DNA from: Microbispora catharanthi
GTDB lineage: Bacteria > Actinomycetota > Actinomycetes > Streptosporangiales > Streptosporangiaceae
Direction: 5' to 3'
Length of the DNA: 64,000 nucleotides
Assembly: GCF_006334915.2 (NCBI RefSeq)
Contig: NZ_VDMA02000010.1
Coordinates: 186,001-250,000 of the forward strand
The notes under the pieces are model-generated. The model was not told where the DNA came from. It saw only the letters and a list, made by a program, of their open reading frames with translations, and did not search any database. Below, in pieces: positions 25,507 to 33,771 of the stretch. Made by a program: the position numbers and the translations under genes. Every line of letters starts with the position of its first letter. Within the stretch, counting starts at the first letter, position 1.

Positions 25507-26301
25507 TCACCCGCCGAGGCGGCGCAGGACCTCATAGCAGTAGGCGCGCCGCAGGTCGTCGTCGAACCGCAGGCAGGGGTCCTGGATCCGGGTGCGTGTC
25601 ACGCCGTCCGCGTCCTTGGCCGCTGTGTTCTCGGCGGTGTTCTCTGCCGCCGGGGCGCCGGTCGCGGAGTTCCGTACGGCCGGCTTCGAGGCGTCCGGCG
25701 GAGCGACGCGGGCGGGCCGGGGCCGGTGCGTCTCCCTCGTCCCGGCGCGACCTGCCGTGCCGGTCGAGTCGCTTCCGCCGCTCCGAGACGACGAGACGGG
25801 CGAGGGCGGCCGGGACCGGGAGGAGGGGCCCGCCGTCCGGTCAGGGCGCCCGGACGACCGCGACGCTCCGGTCTCGTGACCGGGCGGCAGCGCACCGCCT
25901 CGACGTGGCGGCCGCTCTCGCTCCGGCTGTTCTCTCCGCGATTGTCCGCTTTCTGCACTTTCCGGGTCGTCTCGCGTCGCCGTTTCCTCCGTCTCCTCCC
26001 GGTGCTCCGCCGCGCGTTCCGGTTCCGTTTCCTGCCGCTCGGATCCGGGTTTCCGCGGGGCGGTCGCCGGCGAGAAGAAGGGGCCGGCGCCGGGAAATCC
26101 CGGCGCCGGACGTGCCGGTGAGGCCGCAGTGCCCAGATCGGCGGCAACCGGCCGAGCGGCGGAGGGCGCCGGATCCCGCGCGGGCAGGACGGCCAGGACG
26201 ACGCCGAGCCCGGCGATCGCGGTCACGCCGATCACGCCCGTCAGGGCGAGGACGGGATGGCCGTCGCGCCGGTGCCGTGGGGTGGGGGAGAAATCCGGCA
26301 A
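25507..26301 (-). CDS. Single-pass membrane protein with long disordered stalk
   Basis: 264-aa protein. A short cytoplasmic part (MPDFSPTPRHRRDGHPV) precedes one TM (LALTGVIGVTAIAGLGVVLAVL), then about 190 residues of Pro/Ser/Arg/Glu-rich stalk, and a compact C-terminus DPCLRFDDDLRRAYCYEVLR with two Cys that could pair outside the cell. TTG 26301 is chosen: GGAAGA lies 8 nt upstream and there is no ATG/GTG in frame. The stalk contains an ENTAENTA repeat like that of the kinase at 19889. Function unknown; the C-terminal knob is the likely functional part. Convergent with miaB. Confidence 0.7.
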   Translation of the reverse strand: MPDFSPTPRHRRDGHPVLALTGVIGVTAIAGLGVVLAVLPARDPAPSAARPVAADLGTAASPARPAPGFPGAGPFFSPATAPRKPGSERQETEPERAAEHREETEETATRDDPESAESGQSRREQPERERPPRRGGALPPGHETGASRSSGRPDRTAGPSSRSRPPSPVSSSRSGGSDSTGTAGRAGTRETHRPRPARVAPPDASKPAVRNSATGAPAAENTAENTAAKDADGVTRTRIQDPCLRFDDDLRRAYCYEVLRRLGG

Positions 26302-26553
26302 GGTCGTGTTCTTCCATGCGGCGGTCGGTTGTTTCCGATTTCTCAGTCTGCCCGCCGCGGGCGAATTCCAGCGGTGGTTCCGTCGATTTCCGGGAACTCC
26401 AAATACGCCACCCGGCCATTATTTAGAGAAATATCCCGAATGATGGTGAATATTGACTGAGCCACGCCATACCAGGTGAAAGGCCGCGCATGACGGTGCT
26501 TCCGTCGGAGCGCGGCAGGGCCCGATCGCCGGACACGTCTTAACATCGGCGAT
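26302..26553. promoter_or_regulatory. AT-rich divergent promoter region before rnz
   Basis: 252 nt without a convincing gene. Positions 26395-26460 are unusually AT-rich (for example CCATTATTTAGAGAAATAT) and probably hold the promoter of the leftward membrane-protein gene. TAACAT (26541-26546) is a good -10 whose start site would fall on the rnz GTG 26554, predicting a leaderless mRNA. Confidence 0.5.
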
Positions 26554-27504
26554 GTGTCCGTTCGTGAACTGGTCGTCCTCGGCACCTCGAGCGCGGTGCC
26601 CACCCGTCACCGCAACCACAACGGTTATCTGCTCCGCTGGGACGGCGAGGGGTTCCTGTTCGATCCGGGAGAGGGCACCCAGCGGCAGATGCTGCACGCA
26701 GGGGTGAGCGCGCACGACATCACCTGGATCTGCGTCACCCACTTCCACGGCGACCACTGCCTGGGAGTGCCCGGCGTGGTCCAGCGGATCGCCAGGGACA
26801 AGGTGAACCACGAGGTGCGGGCGGCCTACCCCGCGAGCGGCGAGACGTACTGGCGCAGGCTGCGCAACGCGTCGGCCTTCGCCGACACCGACGTGATCGC
26901 GCCCCGACCGGTCTCCGGCGAGGTGGTCCGGTGGCCCTCGGGACCCGTGACGCTGACCGCGCGGCCGCTGTCGCACCCCGTCCAGTCGTACGGCTATCGC
27001 GTGGACGAGCCGGGCGGGCGCCGCATGCTGCCCGGGGAACTGGCCAGGCGGGGCGTGCGCGGGCCGATGATCGGGGAGCTCCAGAGGCACGGCTCGCTGA
27101 CGATGCCGGACGGCTCGACGGTCACGCTGGACGAGTGCAGCGCCCCCAAGCCGGGACAGAGCGCGGCCTTCGTGATGGACACCCGCGTGTGCGACGGGGC
27201 GTTCGCCCTGGCCGACGGCGTCGACCTGCTGGTGATCGAGTCGACGTTCCTGTCGGACGAGAGCGCGATGGCCGCGCAGTACGGGCACCTGACGGCGGCC
27301 CAGGCGGGTCAGATCGCGGCCGCCTGCGGGGTCCGGCGGCTGGTGCTCACGCACTTCTCCGAGCGGTACACGACGGCGGACGAGCCGCGCTTCGTGGACG
27401 AGGTGCGCAAGTCCTACGCGGGGGACGTCGTGACGGCCCGCGACCTCATGCGCGTCCCCGTGCCGAAGCGCGCGGACTACCAGGCCCAGCGGGCGGCGAA
27501 GTAG
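26554..27504 (+). CDS. rnz: Ribonuclease Z (tRNase Z)
   Basis: 316-aa metallo-beta-lactamase-fold endonuclease that removes 3' trailers from tRNA precursors. Zinc motif THFHGDHCLG at residues 62-70, LGTSSAVPTRHRN and FDPGEGTQRQM near the N-terminus (PxKxRN loop variant), RPLSHPVQSYGYR, then LVIESTF and VLTHFSERY with the remaining ligands. GTG 26554 gives MSVRELVVLG; an ATG two bases upstream is out of frame. Its 3' end overlaps the convergent dioxygenase-like gene by 28 nt. Sits with miaA and miaB in a tRNA-maturation neighbourhood. Confidence 0.95.
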   Translation: MSVRELVVLGTSSAVPTRHRNHNGYLLRWDGEGFLFDPGEGTQRQMLHAGVSAHDITWICVTHFHGDHCLGVPGVVQRIARDKVNHEVRAAYPASGETYWRRLRNASAFADTDVIAPRPVSGEVVRWPSGPVTLTARPLSHPVQSYGYRVDEPGGRRMLPGELARRGVRGPMIGELQRHGSLTMPDGSTVTLDECSAPKPGQSAAFVMDTRVCDGAFALADGVDLLVIESTFLSDESAMAAQYGHLTAAQAGQIAAACGVRRLVLTHFSERYTTADEPRFVDEVRKSYAGDVVTARDLMRVPVPKRADYQAQRAAK

Positions 27505-28181
27505 CCCACGCCGTAGGGCGCGTCGTCGTAGAGCAGCTCGGAGGCGGCCGGTGGGGGCGCCTCCTGCGCCGCGCCGCCGAGGACCTGGAAGGCCGCCCGG
27601 CCCGCCGCCCACAGTTCCCGCGCCTCGTCCGGGTCGAGGCCGAGCAGACGCCCGGCGTCGCCCGAGGCGAGCGCGCCGGCGAGCATCTCGTCGTACGGCA
27701 CGGCGTCGGGATGGACGTAACCCGGTGCCTTCTCGGTGCGCCTGGCCGAGCCGTCGCCCATGACCAGCAGCGCCACCCGCCGCGCCGACTCCGCCAGACG
27801 GCGGCCGAGCGCGGCGCACTCGGCGGGCGGCGCGTCGAATCCGACCGCCTCGAACCGCAGCGCGGGCAGGCCGTCCCCGGACGCGTGCGCCCGCTCCAGC
27901 AGCCAGCGGCCGATCGTGAGCGACAGGGGCAGGACGAGATCCCCCGGGCCGACCCGGACGTCGGGGCCCCACGGGCGCAGCGTCCCCGCGGCGTCCTCGG
28001 GGAAGGACGCGGTGACCTCCGCGCCACCGGCCACGGCCAGCACGTCGGGGCGGGCGTCCAGGAGCGGGCCGACCGCCGCGGCGCAGGCCGCGCGCAGGTC
28101 GTCGAGCTCAGGCGCGGCGGCCCCGGCGACCTGTGGGACGAGCAGCGGAGGATGCGGGCAGACGGCAGCGGCGACCAGCAC
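27477..28181 (-). CDS. Class III extradiol dioxygenase LigB-like protein
   Basis: 234-aa protein of the LigB-like group regularly found beside miaA in actinobacteria (from memory). MLVAAAVCPHPPLLVPQVAG carries the His motif expected for the iron site; GGAEVTASFPEDAAGTLRPWG, GFDAPPAECAALGRRLAES and LLVMGDGSARRTEKAPGYVH match the fold. The end, APYGVGYFAARWAW, is typical. True ring-cleavage activity is unproven. GTG 28181 is preceded at 6 nt by TAGGGT, indicating a leaderless transcript. Divergent from ogt, overlapping rnz at the 3' ends. Confidence 0.85.
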   Translation of the reverse strand: MLVAAAVCPHPPLLVPQVAGAAAPELDDLRAACAAAVGPLLDARPDVLAVAGGAEVTASFPEDAAGTLRPWGPDVRVGPGDLVLPLSLTIGRWLLERAHASGDGLPALRFEAVGFDAPPAECAALGRRLAESARRVALLVMGDGSARRTEKAPGYVHPDAVPYDEMLAGALASGDAGRLLGLDPDEARELWAAGRAAFQVLGGAAQEAPPPAASELLYDDAPYGVGYFAARWAW

Positions 28182-28223
28182 CCGATCACCCTACCCCGCC
28201 CGGCCACGCGCAGAATGGGACGT

Positions 28224-28757
28224 ATGGACAGCAGCACGGTGGCGTTCGCGACCGTACCGACCAGGCTGGGTGACGTGCTCGCCGCCGTCACCGAGGACGG
28301 GGTCGCCGCGACGCATTTCCAGGACGGCCCCCCGCTCAGGGAGCGCATCGCCGATCGCCTCGGGATGGCCGTCGCCGACGACCCGGACCGTACGGCCGCC
28401 GCAGGGGAGGAGCTGGCGGCGTACTTCCGGGGCGAGCTGAAGGAGTTCCGCGTGCCGGTGGACTGGCGGCTCATGTCGCCGCTGCAGCGGCAGGTCCTCG
28501 GCACGTTGTTCGCCACCGTCCCGTACGGCGAGGTGGTGACGTACGGGGAGCTGGCGTCGCGGAGCGGCACGGGGGTCCCGGCGCGGGCCATCGGCTCGAT
28601 CATGGGCGCCAATCCGATCCCGATCATCGTGCCGTGCCACCGGGTCGTCGCGAGCAACGGGCTCGGCGGCTTCAGCGGCGGCGAGGGAGTGGAGTCCAAG
28701 CGGTGGCTGCTCACCCTCGAAGGCCACCTGCCTCCCACCCTCGACTGGGACATCTGA
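28224..28757 (+). CDS. ogt: Methylated-DNA-[protein]-cysteine S-methyltransferase
   Basis: 177-aa suicide DNA-repair protein that removes methyl from O6-methylguanine. The active-site motif PIIVPCHRVVASNGLGGFSGG is complete; upstream are the helix-turn-helix segment VPYGEVVTYGELASRSG and the asparagine hinge IGSIMGANPIP. The N-terminal 80 residues are the Ogt-type domain without Ada phosphotriester Cys. ATG 28224 is used; an in-frame ATG at 28215 is an alternative. No damage box is apparent upstream, so expression may be constitutive. Confidence 0.93.
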   Translation: MDSSTVAFATVPTRLGDVLAAVTEDGVAATHFQDGPPLRERIADRLGMAVADDPDRTAAAGEELAAYFRGELKEFRVPVDWRLMSPLQRQVLGTLFATVPYGEVVTYGELASRSGTGVPARAIGSIMGANPIPIIVPCHRVVASNGLGGFSGGEGVESKRWLLTLEGHLPPTLDWDI

Positions 28758-28785
28758 CCTCCTCGCCGCTGGGACACTGGAGGGT

Positions 28786-29697
28786 GTGGGGCAGCTACCT
28801 GTGATCGCCGTCGTGGGCGCGACCGCGGCGGGAAAGTCCGACCTGGCCGTCGAGCTCGCGCGCCGTCTGGGCGGCGAGGTGATCAACACCGACTCCATGC
28901 AGCTCTACGAGGGCATGGACATCGGCACGGCCAAGCTGACCCAGGAGGAGCGGCACGGCGTCCCCCACCATCTGCTGGACATCTGGCCGGTGACGCGGAC
29001 CGCCAGCGTGGCCGAGTACCAACGCCTCGTCCGCCCCCTGATCGAGGACCTGCGCTCCCGCGACCGGGTGCCCGTGCTGGCGGGCGGCTCCGGGCTCTAC
29101 GTGCGCGCCGCGATCGACGACCTGGAGTTCCCGGGGACCGACCCGGACGTGCGCGCCCGGCTGGAGAAGGAGCTCGCCGCGACCGGCCCGGCGCCCCTGT
29201 ACGAGCGGCTCAAGGGCCTCGACCCGGTGGCCGCGGAGAACATCCTGCCGAGCAACGGCCGCAGGATCGTCCGCGCGCTGGAGGTCATCGAGCTGTCCGG
29301 GCGGCCGTTCTCGGCCACGATGCCGTCGTACGACGCGGTCTACGACAGCGTGCAGATCGGCGTCGAGGTGCCGCGGCCGGTCCTCGACGAGCGGATCGAG
29401 CGCCGGGTCGCCCTCATGTGGGAGGCCGGGCTGGTGGACGAGGTGCGCGCGCTCGCCGCGCGCGGCCTGGCCGAGGGCAGGACCGCCGGCCGGGCGCTCG
29501 GATACGCGCAGGTGCTGCGCTTCCTCTCCGGGGAGTGGTCCGAGGACCAGGCGCGGGAGGAGACGGTGCGGGCCACCCGCAGGTTCGCCCGGCGACAGGA
29601 GTCGTGGTTCCGCCGCGACCCCCGGGTGGTCTGGCTGCCGTTCGACGCGCCCGACCTGGCCGACCGCGCGATCGCCGTGATCACCGGCGCCTCCTAG
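28786..29697 (+). CDS. miaA: tRNA dimethylallyltransferase MiaA
   Basis: 303-aa enzyme that transfers dimethylallyl to A37 of UNN-reading tRNAs, giving the substrate of MiaB. P-loop VVGATAAGKSDLAV at 8-21, INTDSMQLYEGMDIGTAK, VLAGGSGLYVRA, ILPSNGRRIVRALEV and the swinging C-terminal helices with RRFARRQESWFRRD. GTG 28786 has SD TGGAGGG just upstream. dapF starts 9 nt after the stop, so the two are cotranscribed. Confidence 0.96.
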   Translation: MGQLPVIAVVGATAAGKSDLAVELARRLGGEVINTDSMQLYEGMDIGTAKLTQEERHGVPHHLLDIWPVTRTASVAEYQRLVRPLIEDLRSRDRVPVLAGGSGLYVRAAIDDLEFPGTDPDVRARLEKELAATGPAPLYERLKGLDPVAAENILPSNGRRIVRALEVIELSGRPFSATMPSYDAVYDSVQIGVEVPRPVLDERIERRVALMWEAGLVDEVRALAARGLAEGRTAGRALGYAQVLRFLSGEWSEDQAREETVRATRRFARRQESWFRRDPRVVWLPFDAPDLADRAIAVITGAS

Positions 29698-29706
29698 ACT
29701 GCTGCC

Positions 29707-30519
29707 ATGCGGTTTGTGAAGGGCCACGGCACCGAGAACGATTTCGTCATCCTGCCGGACGCCGACGCCACGCTGGTTCTGTCCGCGGCGGACGTCGTCG
29801 CGCTCTGCGACCGGCGCGCGGGCATCGGCGCCGACGGGGTGCTGCGCGTCGTGCGCACCAAGCTCTGCCCCGAGGCGGCCGGGCAGGCCGGCGAGGCGGA
29901 GTGGTTCATGGACTACCGCAACGCGGACGGCGGCATTCCCGAGATGTGCGGCAACGGCGTCCGGGTCTTCGCCCGCTACCTGGTGGACGCGGGCCTCGCG
30001 GCGCCCGGCGAGTTCGCCGTCGCCACCCGCGGGGGCCTCAAGCGCGTACGGCTCGGGGTGACGGGCGACGTGACCGTGGACATGGGCAGGCCGCGGGTGC
30101 TGGGGAACAGCCGCGCGGTCGTCGACGGGCGCGAGTGCCGCGGCGTGAACGTGAACATGGGCAACCCCCACCTGGCGTGCGCCGTGGAGGAGTCGGTGGC
30201 CGGGTTCGACCTCGGCCGCGAGCCGGACTTCGACCGCGCGGACTACCCGGAGGGCGTCAACGTCGAGATCTTCAACGCCGTGGGCGACCACAAGGTGACC
30301 ATGCGGGTGCACGAGCGGGGCTCGGGGGAGACGCGCTCGTGCGGCACCGGGGCGGTCGCGACGGCCGTCGCCGCCGCCCACGCCGCCGGGGAGACCACCG
30401 GCACCTGGGAGGTCCGGGTGCTCGGCGGCACGGTCACCGTCACGTTGGAGGAGGACACGAGCTACCTGTCGGGGCCGGCCGTCCTCGTCGCCTCGGGGGA
30501 GTGGCCCGCCGTCCTCTGA
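29707..30519 (+). CDS. dapF: Diaminopimelate epimerase
   Basis: 270-aa PLP-independent epimerase converting LL- to meso-diaminopimelate for lysine and peptidoglycan. Both catalytic Cys are present: IPEMCGNGVRVFARY and TRSCGTGAVATAVAAAH. KGHGTENDFVILPD at the N-terminus and NVNMGNPHLAC are family signatures. It belongs to the miaA-dapF unit conserved in actinobacteria. In Streptomyces the next genes would be hflX and lexA (from memory); here a different set follows. Confidence 0.97.
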   Translation: MRFVKGHGTENDFVILPDADATLVLSAADVVALCDRRAGIGADGVLRVVRTKLCPEAAGQAGEAEWFMDYRNADGGIPEMCGNGVRVFARYLVDAGLAAPGEFAVATRGGLKRVRLGVTGDVTVDMGRPRVLGNSRAVVDGRECRGVNVNMGNPHLACAVEESVAGFDLGREPDFDRADYPEGVNVEIFNAVGDHKVTMRVHERGSGETRSCGTGAVATAVAAAHAAGETTGTWEVRVLGGTVTVTLEEDTSYLSGPAVLVASGEWPAVL

Positions 30520-30535
30520 TCGTTTCAGGCACTTG

Positions 30536-30550
30536 CAGAACCTTGTTCTG
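30536..30550. promoter_or_regulatory. Perfect palindrome CAGAAC-CTT-GTTCTG
   Basis: Six-base arms around CTT, 42 nt upstream of the gene at 30592. A related but degenerate sequence (AAAACCTTGCTCTAG, 33724-33738) precedes the SDR gene. It resembles TetR-type operators; its 3-nt centre is unlike the SOS box. Confidence 0.5.
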
Positions 30551-30591
30551 ATGCGCCACCCTGGGTCTGGGGATTAGACCGAGGAGGGCGT

Positions 30592-31359
30592 ATGGACCCG
30601 CGTGACGCGGTGGTGGAGACGAAGGCGGCCATCGGGGCCCTCGGCGGGGGCTTCATGATCTCCCGGGAGGTCAAGGCGCTGTGCGAGCGCCACGGCCTCG
30701 GCCCACGGGAGATGTACTTCCGGGGCAGGTGCGGCGTCCTCGGCGAGGTGGACGCCGACGTCGTGCTCGCGGCGGTCGTCTTCTTCCCGGCCGGGCACGT
30801 CCGCGAGTCGTGGGAGGGCGGGCGCAAGCTCCCGGCCGAGGAGGCCGCCGCGCTCTACGCCGGCGCCTGCCACGACTGGGGACGGCGCAGGCTCGCCGGG
30901 TTCGGGAACGCCGACCGGCTGGCGGAGCTGCTCGCCGCCGTCGCCGACGGCGCCGACCCGTTCTGCGCGCCGCTGTTCGCCGGATGGCGGGCCATGCCGC
31001 GGCCCGGCGGCGGGCCCGCCCTGGCGGCCCACCTGCTGCACGTCGTGCGGGAACTGCGCGGCGCCCGGCACGCGACGGCCGTGGTGGCGCACGGACTCGG
31101 CCCACTGGATGCCACCCTCGTGGGCGCGGACAACACCGGGACCCCGATCCCGTACGACCGCACCTCCGACGTCGCCCGCTTCCTCGCCTGGCCCGAGCCC
31201 TACGCGGAGCCGTCGGCGGAGGCGGCGGAGCGCAGGGCCGGGGCGGAGGAGCTGACCGACGACCTCGTCGCCCGCGCGTACGCGGCGCTCGGCCCGGCGG
31301 AGCTCGCCGAGCTCTGCGCCCTCCTCCGGGAAGCGACCCAGGCGACCCGGGCGCGCTGA
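30592..31359 (+). CDS. SCO6745-like family protein (helical, possible HTH)
   Basis: 255-aa protein resembling the SCO6745 family of actinobacteria (from memory): SREVKALCERHGLGPREMYFRGRCGVLGEVDADVVLAAVVFFP, LAGFGNADRLAELLAAVADGADP, ARHATAVVAHGLGPLDATLVG and ADNTGTPIPYDRTSDVARFLAWPEP. A helix-turn-helix-like segment is proposed for this family, but DNA binding is unproven. No TM or signal. AGGAGG lies 4 nt before the ATG. The palindrome at 30536 may be its operator. The downstream gene at 31426 is on the same strand after 66 nt. Confidence 0.7.
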   Translation: MDPRDAVVETKAAIGALGGGFMISREVKALCERHGLGPREMYFRGRCGVLGEVDADVVLAAVVFFPAGHVRESWEGGRKLPAEEAAALYAGACHDWGRRRLAGFGNADRLAELLAAVADGADPFCAPLFAGWRAMPRPGGGPALAAHLLHVVRELRGARHATAVVAHGLGPLDATLVGADNTGTPIPYDRTSDVARFLAWPEPYAEPSAEAAERRAGAEELTDDLVARAYAALGPAELAELCALLREATQATRAR

Positions 31360-31425
31360 CGCGCCGGTGAGCCGAAGGCCGCGTTCGTTTGGGTCATGGT
31401 CGGCGACCTGGCAGACTGACTGCTC

Positions 31426-33702
31426 ATGGACGTGGACATCTGGGCCTGGGTCGGTGGCACCCAGCGTGAACTGCACGAGGCGGGCAACACGGGGCTGGCC
31501 ATGGCGCTGGGTGACGTGCCCGCGCAGGCGCTGGAGGGCCGTTTCACCCAGCTCGACGTCGTGGCGCCGGCGATCGCGCAGAACGCCGAGACGCTGGAGA
31601 AGCCGTGGCTGGAGTTCTTCGCGCGCTACTGGCACCTGCTCGGCCGGGTGGGCGACCGGGCGATCGGCGCGGCCGCGCTCGACGACGCCGTCGCGCTGGC
31701 GGACTTCGCCCAGCGTGACGACGTCCGCGACTGTCCCGCCGCCCCCGGCGCCGTGGAGGTCCTGGCGATGGCCCAGGCCAACACCGACGGCCCCGGCTAC
31801 GCCGAGGCTCGGCTGGCCGCCCTCGGCGCGGCCCTCGACGGCGTCGGCCCGGACTCCCTCGCCTTCTCCGGGCTGGCCACGCAGTACGTCGCCGCCCTGA
31901 TCGACGCGGGCCAGGCGGCCGAGGCCGTCGCGTACGCCGAGGCGGCGGTCGAGCGCCTGCGCGGCGAGGGACGCGAGGCGAGCTGGGAGCTGGGCGCCGC
32001 CTCCGCGCGGGCGCTGCTCGCCGCCGGACGCCCGGACGACGCCCTGGCCGCGCTCGACGCCTCGACCGGTTTCAAGCCGGACGACCCGGTTGCGAAGGGC
32101 CGCCGCGAGACCCTGCTCAGGTCGCAGGTGCTGGCCACTCTCGGCCGTGTGCAGGAGGCCGTGGACGCGCTGCCCGACCTCGACGTGGTGGGCGACCACG
32201 CGCGCGAATGGGTGGAGTGGGCGCGCACCGTCCGGATGCTCACCGAAGGCATCGCCAACACCTGGCAGCTCGGCCGCATCCTGCGGCAGTGGATCGCCTA
32301 CTTCGAGAGCGTGGGCGGCCACCGCGCCAGGTTCGAGCTGGCGCTGACGGCCGGGCACCTGGCGGTCGCCCGGCAGGGCCTGTGGCAGGCCCGCCTGCTG
32401 GCCGACTACGCCGAGGCCGCGATCGCCGACCTCCGCCTCACCGAGGGACTCGCCGAGCGGGTGGCCGAGCTGCGCGCCGCGGCCGACGCCGCCAAGGAGC
32501 TTCCGCCGCCCGGCCCCCGCGACGAGCTGGTGGCCTACTTCGACGCCGCCGACGGCCGCACGGCCGACCCCGAGCGGTGGGTGGGCTGGCTGTGGCCGCT
32601 GTCCGGCACCGACCTCGAGGCGACCCGGCGGCACACCACGACGCTCGGGTTCCTCGGTTACGCCCCGGTGGGCGCCGACGTCTACTGGAAGACGATCGTC
32701 GAGGACGGCGACCCGGCCGCCGCCGGCGACGAGGACATCTCCTACCTCACCGGCCTGCTCATCGAGGCCGGGCAGGACGAGCGGGTGGAGACCCTGGCGG
32801 CCCGGCTGCCGGAGACCCGTTCGCACCTCGCGCTCGCCCGGCTCCACCGCGCGCGCGAGCGCTGGGAGCAGACGGCGGCCGAGGCCGAGCAGGCGGTCGC
32901 CCACGAGGGCGGGCTGGAGGCGCGCCGCCTGTGGTCGGGCGCCGTCCAGCAGCTCGGCGACAACGTCAAGGCGGCCGAGATCCTCAAGCCGCTGCTCGAC
33001 TCCGGCGAGGGCGAGGAGGAGGACGTCTGGCGGATCATCGTCCTGTCCACCGCCGTGGAGGACTGGGCGACCGTCCGCGCCGCGGGCGCCAAGCTCGGCA
33101 TGCCGATCGAGCCGGGCGAGGGCCCGATCGAGGAGGAGTGGCACCTGGTCCGGGTGATCCTCCCCGCCCCCGACGGCAGCCAGCGGGAGGTGCTCGCCGT
33201 ACGGACCGGCCCGGCCACCGCGCGCCTGGCGATCCCGCAGCCGCGCGGCATGGAATACAACGCGGGCGACGTCGTCGTGATCGACCCCCGGCCGCTTGAG
33301 CCGATTCCCGAGAACGAGCAGGAGCGGGAGAGCTTCGTCATCCCGTTCGCCGGGGTGACGATGCTGCGCCCGGGCGGCTACACGAGCTGGTTCTTCGACG
33401 GCGCGGCGCCGTCGGAGGACGAGTGGGCCGAGTTCAACGAGGTCCTCGCCGAGCGCGGCTGGCCGATGTGGGTCTACAGCGACGAGAACTACCGCGTCAC
33501 CCACCCGGCCACCGGCGAGCAGCTTCCCGGCGTGTTCGGCTGGATCGCGATCCCGCCCGCCGTGCGGCCAGCGGAGCTGGACGCCGTTCTCGACGACGTC
33601 ACCGAGCAGTGGTCGCACCCGCTGGCGTGGCTCGACCTCGCCCGTGAGGTCGGCATCGAGGCCGAGCGGCACGAGCGGATCTCCAAGGAGTACGGCCTCT
33701 GA
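31426..33702 (+). CDS. Large helical-repeat (TPR-like) protein of unknown function
   Basis: 758-aa cytoplasmic protein. Residues 1-560 are almost wholly alpha-helical, with pairs such as ALIDAGQAAEAVAYAEAAVERL and SARALLAAGRPDDALAALDA that read as TPR-like repeats. Residues 570-758 change to an alpha/beta domain: EEEWHLVRVILPAPDGSQREV, GMEYNAGDVVVIDPRPLEP, ESFVIPFAGVTMLRPGGYTSWFFDG, then an ERGWPMWVYSDENYRV segment. I recognise no catalytic motif or family. The repeat plus unknown C-terminal domain suggests a scaffold with an effector or binding module. No clear SD before the ATG. Confidence 0.8.
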   Translation: MDVDIWAWVGGTQRELHEAGNTGLAMALGDVPAQALEGRFTQLDVVAPAIAQNAETLEKPWLEFFARYWHLLGRVGDRAIGAAALDDAVALADFAQRDDVRDCPAAPGAVEVLAMAQANTDGPGYAEARLAALGAALDGVGPDSLAFSGLATQYVAALIDAGQAAEAVAYAEAAVERLRGEGREASWELGAASARALLAAGRPDDALAALDASTGFKPDDPVAKGRRETLLRSQVLATLGRVQEAVDALPDLDVVGDHAREWVEWARTVRMLTEGIANTWQLGRILRQWIAYFESVGGHRARFELALTAGHLAVARQGLWQARLLADYAEAAIADLRLTEGLAERVAELRAAADAAKELPPPGPRDELVAYFDAADGRTADPERWVGWLWPLSGTDLEATRRHTTTLGFLGYAPVGADVYWKTIVEDGDPAAAGDEDISYLTGLLIEAGQDERVETLAARLPETRSHLALARLHRARERWEQTAAEAEQAVAHEGGLEARRLWSGAVQQLGDNVKAAEILKPLLDSGEGEEEDVWRIIVLSTAVEDWATVRAAGAKLGMPIEPGEGPIEEEWHLVRVILPAPDGSQREVLAVRTGPATARLAIPQPRGMEYNAGDVVVIDPRPLEPIPENEQERESFVIPFAGVTMLRPGGYTSWFFDGAAPSEDEWAEFNEVLAERGWPMWVYSDENYRVTHPATGEQLPGVFGWIAIPPAVRPAELDAVLDDVTEQWSHPLAWLDLAREVGIEAERHERISKEYGL

Positions 33703-33771
33703 TCCGCCCGCCCGCCACCCTTTAAAAACCTTGCTCTAGAGTCGGGTTCGATTCTTGAGCGAGGAGGCGGC

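Noticed and set aside
25841..26419. Alternative start for the 25507 protein in another frame, beginning MAGWRIWSS and MEEHDLAGF
   Set aside because: It would need a frameshift to reach the TM segment; TTG 26301 with its own SD explains the gene without one.
30536..30550. Palindrome with GAAC..GTTC read as a second LexA box
   Set aside because: The arms are 3 nt apart, not 4; the SOS box requires GAAC-N4-GTTC.
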